DNA of 29,720 nt from Stramenopiles sp. TOSAG23-6 (lineage: Eukaryota; Sar): the NCBI GenBank assembly GCA_900128565.1, contig LT635969.1, positions 1 to 29,720 of the forward strand, given 5' to 3'. The notes beneath the pieces are model-generated. The model was not told the DNA's origin. It saw only the letters and a program-made list of their open reading frames with translations, and did no database searches. Below are positions 8,301-23,300 of this stretch, one piece after another. The translations under genes and the position numbers were made by a program. Numbering within the stretch: position 1 is the first letter of the stretch; each line of letters starts with the position of its first letter.

Positions 8301-11300
8301 CGACAGAAGTCCAAACTAGTGCTTCTTGTCGCTCACCTGAGCACATCTTACAAGCACCAGAAGAATCCATAAACCAAGGTCCTGGTTCACACCAACCACA
8401 CAGGGGACCAGTACTGCCTTTCCTACATTGCTCAGGAGTAAATGTTAGATTCAATGGATTTAGAGCAATAATTTCACTTGGGGTGATACCTCTACATTGG
8501 CCTAAAACAATGCAAGAATATAAATCTGTTGAATTATTTGCGGGTCTCCAAAAGTTTTCTTTCACTATTATTTCATCACCATTTACACATACACCTCCAT
8601 TAGGACATTTATTACAAATCGCTTCACCAGTTTTGTTTGTCGCCATATGTCCTGTCAGTCGCGACCAAGAGTACCTTCCTGGTGTACACATATAGCACTC
8701 ATTGCTTCCCCTATCTTTAGTGTAGTAACCCCTGGCACATTCTTCACATGAATTCGCAGCTTCGGAACTTGAGAAGGTCATTTCTGGACACATCTCGCAC
8801 TCACTTGAGGATGCTATTTTGGCATATTTACCTGGGCTACAGCCAAAACACTCCTTTAAACCCTTTGTAAGCCCATAGCGTCCAGGTAAACAATTTTTAC
8901 ATTTGCTTTCTCCAATTTTATCTTGAAATGTTCCTTCAGCACACTCATTGCATGCTTCTGAGCCTTCAGTGTTTGTAAATTTGCCAAAATCACATTTATT
9001 GCATTCTATTTGACCTTCAACATCAATAAATCTTCCTGTGGCACATTTCGAACATGTTTCTTTGCCTGTATTAGATTGATGCGTCCCTTTCGGACACATC
9101 TCACAATTAATCGTACCTTCTGCCGAAGCAAATTTTCCCGCAGCACAATCCCAGCACGAATCTTTTCCTGTGGTTGACATATATTTACCCTTGCTACAAT
9201 TCGAGCATATAGATGCCCCTTTCCCTCCGTAATATGTCCCAGCATTACATTCCTTGCACTCGGAAAGACCTTTTATATCGGCATAATTTCCAGGAAGACA
9301 ATCGCGGCATTCTGTCGCAGCAGAACATTCATTGTACTTTCCTGTTTCACATTGAGTGCATTCAGTAGAACCAGTTTCTGGAGCATATACACCATACCCA
9401 CATACTTTACATGCCACTGAGTTTTTTACACCAGTGTAATTTCCAGCATCACAAGCTTTGCATTTGGAAAATCCAATCTTGTCTGCGTAATGTCCCTCTT
9501 CACAATCTTTACATTTTGACATTCCCGTTGTATCGGAGTAGTATCCTGCACTACACGAAGCACATTTTATCATGGAAGATCCAGCCTCACGATAACTACC
9601 CAAATCACATGGTGTACATGCCATCGAAGATCCCCCCACAGAATCACGACCAGCCGCGCACGCAATGCACTCAACCTGAGTAGTAGAATTCGCTTTCAAT
9701 GATAAACGTTCATTTGTTTTACAACTAAGTGCTGTTGTAGTACACGGCCCTCCAAGATCCGATACAGGACTCCATCCATTGAGATTCCTTGCAGAATATC
9801 GAATGTAATATTGTGTACCAGGAACTAGATCTTTCAGGTCCAGAGAGTTAACTGTACCATCTGTTTTTTCTGTTTTTATCGCGTTGAAAGATGCACCAGC
9901 ATTATATTCAATTTTGTACTCCTTAATCGCGTCGCCGCCGTCTTTAGGTGTAACCCATGCTAGCGACATACCTGTAAGCGTTATTTTTGAACACGATGGG
10001 CCCTTTTCTGGTTTCGATGGAATAGTAGAGTCCATACTTACGGAGGATGATAAATTAGAAAACCCTGACCATCCTTTGAAATTATGTGCTCTGACGCGAA
10101 ATCGAATGTTCTTGACACCTCCTAGATCTTCTACAATTCCGATTGATGTCTTCGACTCTTTGATTACTTGAGACCACTGACTGTCTCCATCTGTATATGT
10201 GCACCCGCTAGCGTTGCCACAAAGTGTGCCATCACTTTGCCAATCTGAATGTGTACATGGAATAGCAGAGCAACAAGCTGCGCCCACACAACTTCCGGAA
10301 TTATCCCATGAACAAACTACGGGATTGTCACTTAAACATGCATCTTTATCTGCACCAGTACATGCACTAGTGGCAGACCCGGTGCATTTATTTTCTGGTG
10401 GAGGAGACTTAGTAGTCATATAAACGTCGTAGTAGTCGACCTCGAATCCATTTTCACGTGGTTGATCCCATCCAAGTACCACCATTCCTGACATGAGCAT
10501 TAGTATTTTTGGTGTAATTGCTGGAGTACCGGGTGTAATAACCCAAGATGGTACATCAGCCAATGTCTCAACTGTGGGAGACCATACACTGTACACACTC
10601 GGAAAGTACTGGCTTCCTATTTTATATATAAATCCGACGGCAAATCTGTATCTCTGCCCCGCGAAAAGGCCAGCCACTTGATAATTATCTTTCTGTACTG
10701 ATATGAGAGCCAAATTGGAGAAATTGCAATTAGTAATGAATGTATTACAAGTTCCACTATTGAGAGAACGCGTCTTGATTTTATGTGAGTCCACAAGAGC
10801 TGGTTGTTCAACTTGCCAATTAATCGAAACAAAGGTTGAACCTTTTCGACCTTCTTTGGGAACGCCAGGGACGGGAAGAATGTTGATATAAATCTCATCA
10901 GTACCACCTGCGAAATCATTCGCTGCAATAGACTTAGTAAAGAAGCCTCCTTGGTGTGCTCCCCATAATGCACCATCGTCTCGAATCGATATTTGTGTCT
11001 CACCGTAAAAAGAAATGGAAAGATACCGCGCAGTTGATGCACAAAAGTCCCAGCCGTTTCCTATACGAACAGTGTATGCACACTGACTTGCACTCTTTGG
11101 TAAGTCTTCTGCATTCGCAACATCTTCTAACTGCAACCATGCCCCAAGTTTCACACCGCTAACACTAAATGTTGTTGCATTGTCTACTGGTGTCTGTAAT
11201 GCTTTGCTAAAAGTTGCTTTCATGCTATTGCCATCGTAAGATGCAATTTTTGCAGCCTGAGTGACACCATTGGTGACAAGTGTAATATCTCTACCTACAT

Positions 11301-14300
11301 AAAAGTCAGTCTTTCTACTTGCACCATCTGGTAAATGGGCTTCAGTAGTTGATTCTGATACATTTACTAAAGTCCCTGTATATGATGCTCCATTAGGGGT
11401 ATCACCTGTTTCAAGCAACCAAATACGACCTTGGGATGTAATAAGCATTTGTGGCTCATTTGAGATACTCCCAGTTTTATTCACTTCATCAGCAATTACT
11501 GCAACATCGCCGTCTTTTGTAACACATACCTTCCAATTGCCATGATACGGCGTCCGAAACATTATTGCTTCCATTGTCTCGTCCCTACATTCAGCTTCAG
11601 AAGGCCTATCTCTACGATGCGCACCTGCCGTTGCAACAACTGATTGTGATGCTATGAGTTTCCCTGATTCAGACCCAGCAGAGCGTACCCAGAGACCAAA
11701 GTCGCGCCTAAAAGACATTTTAGTAATTCCATTTCGTTTGAAAGCTAACTCACGAGATTGAGTCGCAACAACTGTCCACACATCATTTGAACCTGCAGCA
11801 AGCGGGTCACTTGGTCCTGAATCTTTGGACGAAGAACCTTGAGTGTTTCCCAATTGATTCGAAAAAGGATTTCCCGAACTGGCAAGCTGCCGGTGCATTG
11901 CATAATGTTGGTCTTTTGTCAATGACTTTGTATACAAAATTCGTCGGTTATGGCGTTGAATTAAATCACGAGGATGAATATTTTCCATAATATCACTGTG
12001 CTCACTCATTTCGCCGTTTACTGAAACTTCCAATGTTTGTACACGACGGCGGCTTTTGCATGCCGATGTTGGACAAACTACACATTGCAATGCTTTGAAT
12101 CTCTCATTTACTAGTGTCTCGGACGAGTCACCAGCTTTAGTTGTCGCTATGAATGAAAGAGCTGAATAATTACTCCCAGTACATCCTGGGTTAGATTGGT
12201 CAGCACAATCGTTGCCCTGCATCGCTTTTCTCGCCTTTACTTCAATAGATTTCTCGTCGAAAGGAACAAAAAGGGCAACGCTAGACCTTAAACTTGCTTT
12301 CATTGTGTCATCAAAATTAGCATAAGGCATCTGAAATAAACAAGTAAATTCAACAATTTTAATATTGGAGTCGACAACTGTAATTTGAACAGAGTTCATG
12401 GCCAAAATATTACTATTATGGTCAAAAGCCTTCGCTGTTACAGACAGTTGGCCCGTTTTTGGGCCAAAAAGAATTGTTCCTTCTTCAAATGAAAATGATA
12501 CATTTCCTGCTATATCTTGTGCTGTATCACCCGGCGACCCTGTACCATCTGAGCGACCAAGAGTCACTGTCAATTTACCATTATTATTAGATCTGTCTTT
12601 TATTGCAAGACCTTTTGCATCAATCTTAACACCACTATCATCCGGATATTGACCACCTGGAATGGTGAACTCAATTGCGCTACCCACCCGCAATGATACT
12701 GGTGTCGTAAATGAGAAATCCAAAGCAGGTTTTGATTTCTGTACGACATTCTTCTGCTTGACATTAAAATCTCCTAATGGGGGTACTAAAATAAAATCAA
12801 ATTTACCTGAAAACATTACTTCGGTGTCCTTCTTTATGGCAAGAATACAATGCATTGTCCCGGCGTACTCGCCTAACTTAATGACCCCTTCGGGAATAAT
12901 GAGAGTAGCATCACCCGCTTTGCTCTGTTCAGATGAAACTGTCAATTTTAAAGTATGATCTGAAAAATTTGCAGAATCAATATTTTCAGAATCAATTTGA
13001 AATAGAGTATCTGTGATACTTTCGTCATTCGGATGTTTTATAACAAATCCATTTTTTGTAGTTTTTCTACTGATTCTCGACCCAACTACTGCCTCAGGAA
13101 TAAATATTTCAATAATCCATGTAGACTTCACTACACTAGGTGTGGTAAAAGTAATTTCCATCGATGGTTCTGTCTTAATTATTAAAGCTTCGGGTACAAC
13201 GGAAACGCCAGATAGTTTTTCAGCCGCCACAGTAATATTACCCACTTGCCATTTAAATGATGAATTTCCTACAATACTCATACATAGAATCCAATCTCCG
13301 CCTTTTTCGAGATTAAATTTCACGTTAATGCTATTTTTCTCGCTATTTACTTCGTTATTTATAGAAACTGGGTTAATGTAGTCCACATGTTTATTTGTAT
13401 CATCAAGCACCGAAGCATCATTTTTATTTGCTGTGCTTGTGGAACATGTAACATTACTGCCAGCTTGTAATGGTAATGCAATTAATAGAGAATTTTGCGT
13501 CAGGGCTACACCTTCGATATTAATATCAAAAAGTGTACCCTTGGTACCAGTGAACTGCTGGTTCAGAGCCGGTCCAGCAACAACTACTTTGCCAACAAGA
13601 AACATCTGTTTTTCAGTTTCAGATCGTATAAAGCAAACTCTGTATATACCAGGCTTTTCCACAGAAAATGAAGACCACATTAGACTATTTCCAATAATAG
13701 TTGGTATTGCATTGATGCCCTTAACGACATCTGTAATAAAAGTGGTGATACCAAAAACACATGCATCGGCACGGGTTAATTTTAACATAAAACCGTCACC
13801 ACCATACGTAGCCCAATTGCTTTGATTCAGATCGTTACCCGTGAGTGTATACTTTTTTACTTCGTTTGGCGTCGTTTGGAAACTTTGGTTAATATGTAAT
13901 CCCGAAGCCTGAACTTTGCCAATTTTTTCATATTTTGTGGTTTCATCAGACTGAAAACAAAGTGAGAATACATAAGTATTAGAACTAAGCGGAATTAACA
14001 CATTATACCATGTCAGTTGCGATTTGTCACTTTGAAGTTGGGGTGTAACTGAATTAGTTATTCCTGCTACTTCCACAACATTTCCACCTTCACAATTGTC
14101 TTGTTCCAAGACAAGTTTAATTTTCGAAATGTTTTTTAGATTAATTCCCTTGATATAAAGATTTCCAGGAATACCGGCATCCAGTCGAAATACTTGTCCA
14201 ACAAAAGGGCCGGCTACAACTAAATCGCCAACTTTCATAGAATAATCAGGAAGAGTTTTATTGGGAGCAAAGCACAATGAATAATCGCCACTAATATCTG

Positions 14301-17300
14301 CTTTAACAGAACCCCAAAGTAAACGATCTCCACCTCCAGTTTTCGAATTAGGTATTTTTACTTCTGTCGGTACTGTATTGGATAAACCGGAAATGTGTTT
14401 TGAATTTACAGCTGTCGCTGAACACGGACCATCAACAGCTATAAGTGCCGACTTGTTAACATCCATTCCATATCCATTCAATTCAACTTTACCAGAAACA
14501 CCTTTTGTGAGAGTAGGTTTCTGATCGGTTGAAGGTCCTTTGATAAGCAGTTGTCCTATATTATTCGAAAATGTTCGAGCACCATTATCTGCAAACGGAG
14601 AAAAACAAACAATATACCATCCGGCGCTCGGTACGATGACAGTCTTCCAAGACACTGCCTCGCCTGCAGCAACTGCAGCAACTTCTTCTGGGGGGCACTG
14701 AAGACCTTTAATGGTCGGATCGTTTCTTGAGTTTTTTTCACAAGAACGATTTGCGTTATCATTAGAAAGAATGGCTACTCTGGTTTCCGATGTTAAACCT
14801 ACACCATCTATACGTAATACGCTTGGTGTGTTTACATTAAGTTGAAAATTTGGTTCATCTCCATTTTTATCATCGTTGGCTTTTGCTGTAACATTTATGC
14901 GTATTGGTACAACATCAGAGCCCCCGGCGTTTTTCACTGTTACAATATATACATTAGTACTACTCAAAGAATTTGGAGTTCCCGATATAGTTCCTGTAAT
15001 CGAATGCAATGTCAGACCAGTAGGTAATGATGGCGCAATGCTATACGTCAGAGGATAATCACTAGTCACTGTAGGTGTAGTACCATTATATATTTCAGTC
15101 CTCGTTAATGTCAATAATTTATGCAAACATGCATCTTTATCGCTGATACTCACATCAGAACATGTCCCACTTTGCCACGTATGATTTGTTTTGAGATTAT
15201 ACGATAGATTTTCGGGTGGTGGAACTTTATCTAATGTGACGTTGTTTCCAATATCACTTAATATATTAGATGGCAGGCTTTTCAACTTTTCAGTAGGTGT
15301 TTTGTAGAAATGTTCACCTATTTTATTTTGAATGGCATTTGCGTCTTCAATATTTCTTGCTGCAATCTCATAGTATACAATATCACTTGAAATTGCGGAA
15401 AAACTAGTAATAATGTCTGGTAAAATACTAAATTCTTGGCCTAGAGCTTCCTTCAATACATTTCTCACTGTAGGATGGTTATTGAAAGTAGTAGATTTTT
15501 GAACATCCTGTACTAGTACTGGTATCGACACATATACTGGTTTTTCAAATTTGACATCAGGAGTTGGGGTTTTCACAGCAGTTGCAAGGTTTTTAAAAAT
15601 ATTGGTAAGGCGCGTATAAAAATCTTCTTGATCTCGTTTTGTAGAAATTGCGGCAAGAGAATTGTAATCCGATAAAATATCATACAGTAACAAACCACTA
15701 CCTTTTTTTTCACCATCAGTCACTACAAGATTTTGAACCTGTGACGGCTTTGAATCGACACCATCATCATTATGTACCTTTACTATAGAGCTACGGATTA
15801 TTTCATCCCATTCCTTCATGAAATTTCTGTATCCAAGTACAGTGAGTATGGTTGAATAACGGGAATAGAAAAGGGGTGTAAAGGAAACCAACGAGTAATT
15901 ACTCTCAGATGCCATCATTTTTGTAATATAACTCGAACTAACTGATGAATAAAATAGTGCTGAACTTGCCAAACTTGTTAAAGTGCTATTGACACTTTCG
16001 AGGAGTGTCAGTGTTGCTGCGCCTATTAAGACTCTAATGACATCACCAGACGGTGACGCCGCCCCACCATAACGCACGTCTAATGCTTGAACATCCCCTT
16101 TTTGTTTAAGTTCGTCTGTAATACTTTGAAGTAGTACATTCTTTTCTTTTGTGTTAATAGTACCCTCTTGAATAGTTAGCCCAATTGCAACTGCATATAC
16201 TCTAGACGTGTATAAGTCACAATGAGTGGTTTTGGCAGCCAATCCATCCGCACATATCTTTGGTGACTCTATTTCAATGTCAGGTTCAGTACCATTATCG
16301 ATACTGAATAAAAGCGTATGCTCAACATTCTGCTCAAAGCCAATGTCTCCAAAACTAACGACGCCTTCTACAGCTGTTTTCTTAAGTGTTCCCTTCAGTG
16401 ACCCCTCCCCTGACTCAATTTGAACTTCAACATCATTATTAAATTTCTTAACTACATTTCCTCCAGCATCAACAACAGAGACGATTGGTGTAATATCAAA
16501 CGTGATGCCACTTCCGCGTGCATTTTTTGGAATATTCATAATATTCAGGGTATGAGGTGGTCCCTCAACGACGTTAAATGAAGCCGATAATTGATCCTCA
16601 ATGGTACCCTTGACATCAATGGTTGCAACAGCTTTAATTTTATACCCAGTACCAATTTTATCTATAGATAATTTATCTGAACTATCAAAAGAAACCTTGC
16701 CCTGAACAGCTTCTTTCTTGACAGAAGCGTTTCCATTCAAAAAGAGACTTGCCTGAGTATCCCCATCGCTTACAAGCGACAAAGTTACAAAATTTCCAGA
16801 TCCGTTCAATGAAGTCACAATATTTTCACCTTGATCGCGTATAACGAATGTGGGATGTTCAGATGAATTGAAAACCGAACCTCCCTCCAAATCACCTGTT
16901 GGCATTCCAGATAAAATATGAAGGGTTGCAGGTGCTCCTATGCTAACTTCCATTTCATTCGAAACAACCGTAATTTTATTAGATCCTACTTCAATTGATG
17001 CAGTAAAAGTGTAAGTACCGACTTTCTGTATCACGACGCCGCTCCAAATGGCCCTACCACCTTCAGCTTTAATAACCTTTATCTCTTTCTCACCATCCGG
17101 ACCATATTCTAACTTTACATCACCTGTATATGTCGATACTAAATTCCCTCCTGTATCAAGGACGATCACTGAAGGTTGTTGTCTTAAAACTTCACCACCA
17201 AAAGAATTCCCAGGTTGTGTAATGAAAGCAATACTTGCAGGGACCCCAATTGTCACTTCAATTTTATTAGAGAGATTTGTAAATTTTGCATCCTCTTGGC

Positions 17301-20300
17301 CACTAGCTTGTTTCACAACGGCAGTCGCTTGTAGTTGATAAGTACCTGCAGTATTAATATTCAGATTTGAAAATTTTACGTCACCATTTACTGCTTTAAT
17401 CGAAACTGTTCCATTCAATGGTTCATTGTTTGCATAAATTGAGAGCGTTACTGTTGCATCTATATCATTATCTGTACAAATATTTTGTTCGGCATCTAAA
17501 ATCTCAATTTCTGGTTGAGTTTGAAATACGATACCACCAACAGCGCCCGAAGGTTGTGTTTTAAATTGTATCATTGCAGGTATGCCTTTCGTATCAGTCA
17601 CACATTTAAAAGGATTTGAGGTTGTAGAAATTAAATTATCACTTACTAACGAGAACTTTAACGCATAAGATCCTTCTTCACTGATTGAGAGATCCGTAAA
17701 TGTTGCCAGTCCGTCACTTAATGATTGTGTTTGTGCTCCACTTAATTTATTTGAAGGAATAGTACTATCCGAAAATTCAACTTTTATACTTCCAGAATTT
17801 GTAATGATGTTTCCTCCTTTATCCTTGAGTAAAACTTTCGGCTGTTGAAGAAATACATACGCTACTTTCGCGGCCCCTGGTTGTTGTGTAAGTGACAGCG
17901 AGTGTGGTGTTCCAGCGGCTACATTAAAAGTATCCGAATTCACTAATTTTGGCAAGTCTTCCATATACGCCTGAAGTTGGTAATTGTCATTTTTCTTGTC
18001 GACATGAAGATCATCAAAACTGACAGAACCGTTTGAATCGAGATCTTTCTGACTTGTCCCGGAGAGTGTTGCACCCGAGTGTTGACCATCTTTTTTTAGA
18101 GAGATGTGGACTTTACCTTCAAAACCTTTTACGGCATTTCCACCCGCATCATGCACTTCCAATTTTACTGGGGTTGCAAACGTTTCTGTGGATGTTACAT
18201 TGTAGGGTTGAGTAGTAAACAAAAGTGTTGCAGGAGGGCCGATTGCACAATTAAACTTTTCTGAAATAGCTTGAAAGGTATTAGACGTTATCCGTATTTT
18301 GTAATCGTTTGATGTATTTATTGTGATTGTTACCCCGTTGCTGGGTTTAAATTCTGCTTTTCCATTTTGAAATGATATTTGTTTTATTCCTACTAGTTGC
18401 TCTTCATTGTAGCTTTCGCATGATTCGATTGTATTTTTCTCACCACAAAGCTTTAGTGAAACAGAATCATTGTATGACTGCACAATATTACCACCAGCAT
18501 CAACCATACGCATGGAAAACATCTCCATTGTTTTAGCAGCGACAACATCCTTTGGCTGTTCTGTAAATTCAATTGCCGCAGCTGAACCATGTGTAACTTG
18601 TACCTCGACATAATTGCTCAGAATAATATTACCTGTACCAGATACCGCTTTTACATGCATTTGGTGTTTTCCTTCTAAATTAATTTTGATATCGCTCCAT
18701 GTACCGTTTCCGCTTTGAACCTTGACGGTTTTTGTACCCAACATTTCCCCCTGACCAGTATGAATAAGTTCCATTGTCCCGGAGTATTGATCTACAAGGT
18801 TCATTCCCAAATCATACACTTTTGCTGTAGGCTGAGGAGACAAGAGAGATCCGCCAGTAGACGATGTTTTAATATTTTCATTGAGTTTTATAGTGTGTCC
18901 CGGACCAATATCCACAGTAAATTCATTAGAAAATGTAGAAATTGAACATTTTTCATCGATAATTTCTGTGTCTTTTCCCAAATTACTATACAATGGAGGT
19001 GTTTGAATATTGCACAATATGGCTTCCAGTCTATATTTTCCAAATTTATCAATAGTAAGATCACTGGAGCTAAAATCTGCGATACCTTTATCTGTAACTT
19101 TATTAAAATATTTTGCAGAGAGCGCTGCATTATTTGCACCTGGAGGTTTAATCCGGATAATAATATCCTTTGGGGCGCTATTCTGAACAAGGTTTCCACC
19201 TTTATCTTTCATTTTCACCACAGGCATGACACCAAACGTTTGCCCACCTAGTGAAACTCCAACAGAAGGTTGCTGTGTAAATAAAATACTATGTACTTCT
19301 CCTTCATCTACACGAATTTCACTGGAGACTGCAGATATGTCACATCCTTTGTTGGATAAAACCTTACTTCCAAGTAGATACTCCCCTCTAGTATTAAGAA
19401 TGAGGTTTTGGAAATGAGCAACGCCATTTGAAGCCTGCATAGTTATGGTATTTTCCATTTTGCCAGATACAAGTACACCAGGTCCTGCATTTTTGAAGAT
19501 CTCAATATTATCATTATAATTTGTATCGATATTCCCACCCGCATCGCGAACTATAACTTTAAGTTCAAATGTTTCCCCACCAGAAGTATCTGTTGGTACT
19601 TCATCGAAAAGTAATTCATCCGATGGTGAGAGATGAACTTCGAAAGACTTTGAAATGTCATACAAAGATACAACATTGCCATTTGGATCCTCAAAGACCA
19701 ACGATGCATAGAGTTGATATTCACCAATCTTATCAATAGCAAGGTCAGCCCACGCAGCTTTGCCATTCACAAAAACAATTGTCTTTGTGCTTGAGTTAGA
19801 CAAATCACCTTTACCTGATAAAGTAGCTACTTTGTGCTTTCGAATACTGACACTTCCAGAAAATGTTGTGACAGTATTTCCCCCATTATCAACAACTCGA
19901 ATGATAGGTTGTTGACCGAATGAGGTACCACCAAGTGCATCATCAGGATGAAGTACAAACTCCATCTTTACAGGTGTATCACTTGCACATGGGGTAGCGG
20001 GGTCGGAATCACCATCGCGATAACCTATAGGGCATTTAGCAGCTGGAGCAGATCCACCCGAGCAATATTCCCCTACCATGCATTCTAAACAGCTATCAGC
20101 ATTCCCATCTGTTGGTGGCTGTGCGCGATCTTTTTTACCAGGAGGGCAGGACACACAATTAGTCTCCCCTTCTTGGAATTTTCCATACACACAATCAGTA
20201 CATTCTGTAGATCCTTTATCAGAAACTCTACCCACGGGGCATGTTTCGCAATTAGTTGCTGTAGGAGATTTATATTTTCCAGCAGCACATATTTTACAAT

Positions 20301-23300
20301 CACCTATTGCTCCTTCTTCATTTACGTGACCATCAAGACATTGCAAACACTTTTGTGAGTCGATATCTGCAACAGTATTCACCGGACATGATCTACAACC
20401 GTCTTTTCCAAAACTACCAGGGTCTGATACCTTACCAATGTCGCATTTCACACAAGCGCGTTCAGAAGATAAAGCAACATTATTATCATAATAGCCTTTC
20501 AAACACTTATCACACTGTGTAGATGCAGCTTGTGTACTAACTTCCCCAGGCGGACACCTTTTACATTCATTACTTTCCTCGTAAGTTCCTGCTTCACATG
20601 GATGACACATTACGGCACTTTCTTGAGATATATATCCAGGAGGACACTGTTGACAAGTACTAGCAGATGATGCATCTGTATCAGCTGAGCCAGCGGGGCA
20701 CGTTTTTTTTACAGTCCCTCCACCAGGGCAAAATGTACCACCTTCGCATGCCTCGCATGTCCATACACCATTATCAACAACCCACGTACCACCCGCGTCA
20801 CATACTACAGGTGTACCAAATGCTCCACCACATACCCATCCTTTTTGGCATTCCTGGCACATTGTAGCAGGATTAAAGTCGTGATCGTATGTACCAGGAA
20901 GACAATACTCAACTTGATTGTCTCCTCCTGAACAATAAGAACCAATAGGACAGTTTTGACATTCAGTCTTTGGATCCAAGTCATGATCACTTGTACCTTT
21001 TGGGCAGTTAGATGGGCCAGGAACTAATGATTTTTTAATTTTACATATTGTATGTGATTGTTGAGCGCCAGAATTTCCAGAAGTAAGACATCCATTGAAG
21101 CACTTGTTAAATTCCTTCATGAGATCAACACAAGTATCCAAATGTTCACAAGGAAGGTGAGGAATTTCGCCATTTTCTGCTTTATCGAATTCTAGTAACT
21201 GTGCTTCACAATCGTTATCGTTGTTACAATTAACTCGTTGATCATAACATGTATCAGTTTGCGTCTTACCAAGACACTTATTATTTGAGCTTGGTGGTGT
21301 TTTACAATCTGATAAACCAGATTTATCACCACAAAAATCTGCTTTCAAAGGATGACCCAAAGTAATACTATCATTTTTACTCAATATTTGACAATAATAT
21401 ACGTTGCTACTGTCTTCAAAACCAGTGTAGCCTACACAATCCTCTAAAGTTTCACAAAAACATTCACACATAGTACTGTCAAAATTTTGCCATGTTTGTG
21501 TTTCTACACAACTTTTGTACACCTGGCCAAATGAATCGCCATATGAATCGCCATATGAATCGCCATTATCTGTATTTTTGTTACCTTCTGTTCCATTAAT
21601 TTCAAGTGTAAATTCTCCCCGGATTACACACGACAATGTTGGAGCATCCTCGAATGTACTTGCTGGTAAAGAAGAATCATAACTTGGATTTGGATTACAA
21701 TACGTACCAGAGGTACATTTCACACATGCTGTCGTCGTACTCGGAGAAAAACCTGTTATAGTATTTGTTTTCCAATCATGATCCCATGATCCATTTTCTC
21801 CACAATCTACTTTGGGATTATTCTCACCAGGACAATATTCACCAACGATACAACTAATACAATGATCATTAGAAAAATATTTACCTAAAGGACATTCATA
21901 ACATGGCGTGTCACTTTCACTATCGTGGTCTACTGTACCTTGTTGACATTTGCATGTTTCAAGTGTATCTCCAGAACACTTACTTCCACCGGGGCAGAAA
22001 TAGCCGCTCGGACAAGGTTTACACACTGTGATGGGTGAAGCATCATCGTCATATTCACCAGCATTACATGGATTCATTTCAGTATTACAGTTATCAATAT
22101 TTTTCCAATCCGGATTATTTACAAGACATTTATGATTTTCTGGTCCTTGACAAAATGAACCGGCAGGACAGACTAAACAAGCTGTTTCAGTATTTGAATC
22201 ATGGTCATATGTCCCGACTGGGCATACTATAGGCTCCATTGACTGGGATGGGCAATGAGTTCCTGTTGGACATGTAATGCAAGGTTCGGATGGATCGACA
22301 GAAAATTCATTTGTTCCACATTTATGAGGTTCGTTATCACCACCAGAACAATATTCACCTTTATCACATGCAATACATTCAGTCGTACTGTCTTTGTCAT
22401 CGTCCCACGTACCAGGAAGACATGTTGATAATGGGGAGTCGCCACCAGGGCAAAATTCTCCTGTTGTGCATGGTATACACGGAGTATTTGTACCATATCC
22501 TAATGCTTTGCCTTCATTTGATTCAGGCGTAGTGCATCCAGGGAATGAATGTGTATTGATCCATTCTAAGGCATCAGAATTGCAACTATCCGATCCAATC
22601 ATTGATCGTAATTTTTTAACGCAGTCACAAGATAAGTACGTAAATAATTCATCTCTAGCTTCTGGGCATATTTTAGATTCTTGTAGAGAATAATATGTAT
22701 TCCAAATACATTGTGGTGGTCCCATGCCACATGTGGGAAACTCGCAATTTTCCCATATTGGAATTCCGTTCGAATTATGACCCACAACACACCCAGGAAT
22801 GTCGGACTCAGGACGACTGGAAGTACATCGTTCATATGTATTCCCAGCAAACTTGAATGGAAAAGTGCACTGATGTCCATTTCGTGCACCAAATGTATCA
22901 ATTGTGTGACATGTAGTATCAATATCAACAATTGATTCTTCAGAACGAGAATAAATATTAAAACCCGTATTATACTCGACTTTGAAACAACCCGTTGTCG
23001 GGTCAGGAGATTGGGGAATCCCAATCATTGGACTTGGATCCGTACAATCTGATGTCTGGTACAATTGAAGTTGATTTGAAAGAATTTTAACGAAATATGG
23101 TACTGATTCTCCAGTAGAGAGCGTAATCTGTGTACAATTTGGTTCAACATTAGAACCAAAGACATAAAAATAGGGTGTGACATTATCCTGACACTCTTTT
23201 TCAGTATTCCAAGACCTAGAACGAATAAGCTTTTCCTGTTCTTCTTCAAAACTGACAATTTGATTACAATTTCCGCTGCCACAACATTCCAATTTTATAC

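Noticed and set aside
8345-9722. A CRISPR-like or satellite array
   Set aside because: The periodicity is at protein level (Cys spacing) with diverged DNA, inside an open reading frame; there are no identical repeats with spacers.
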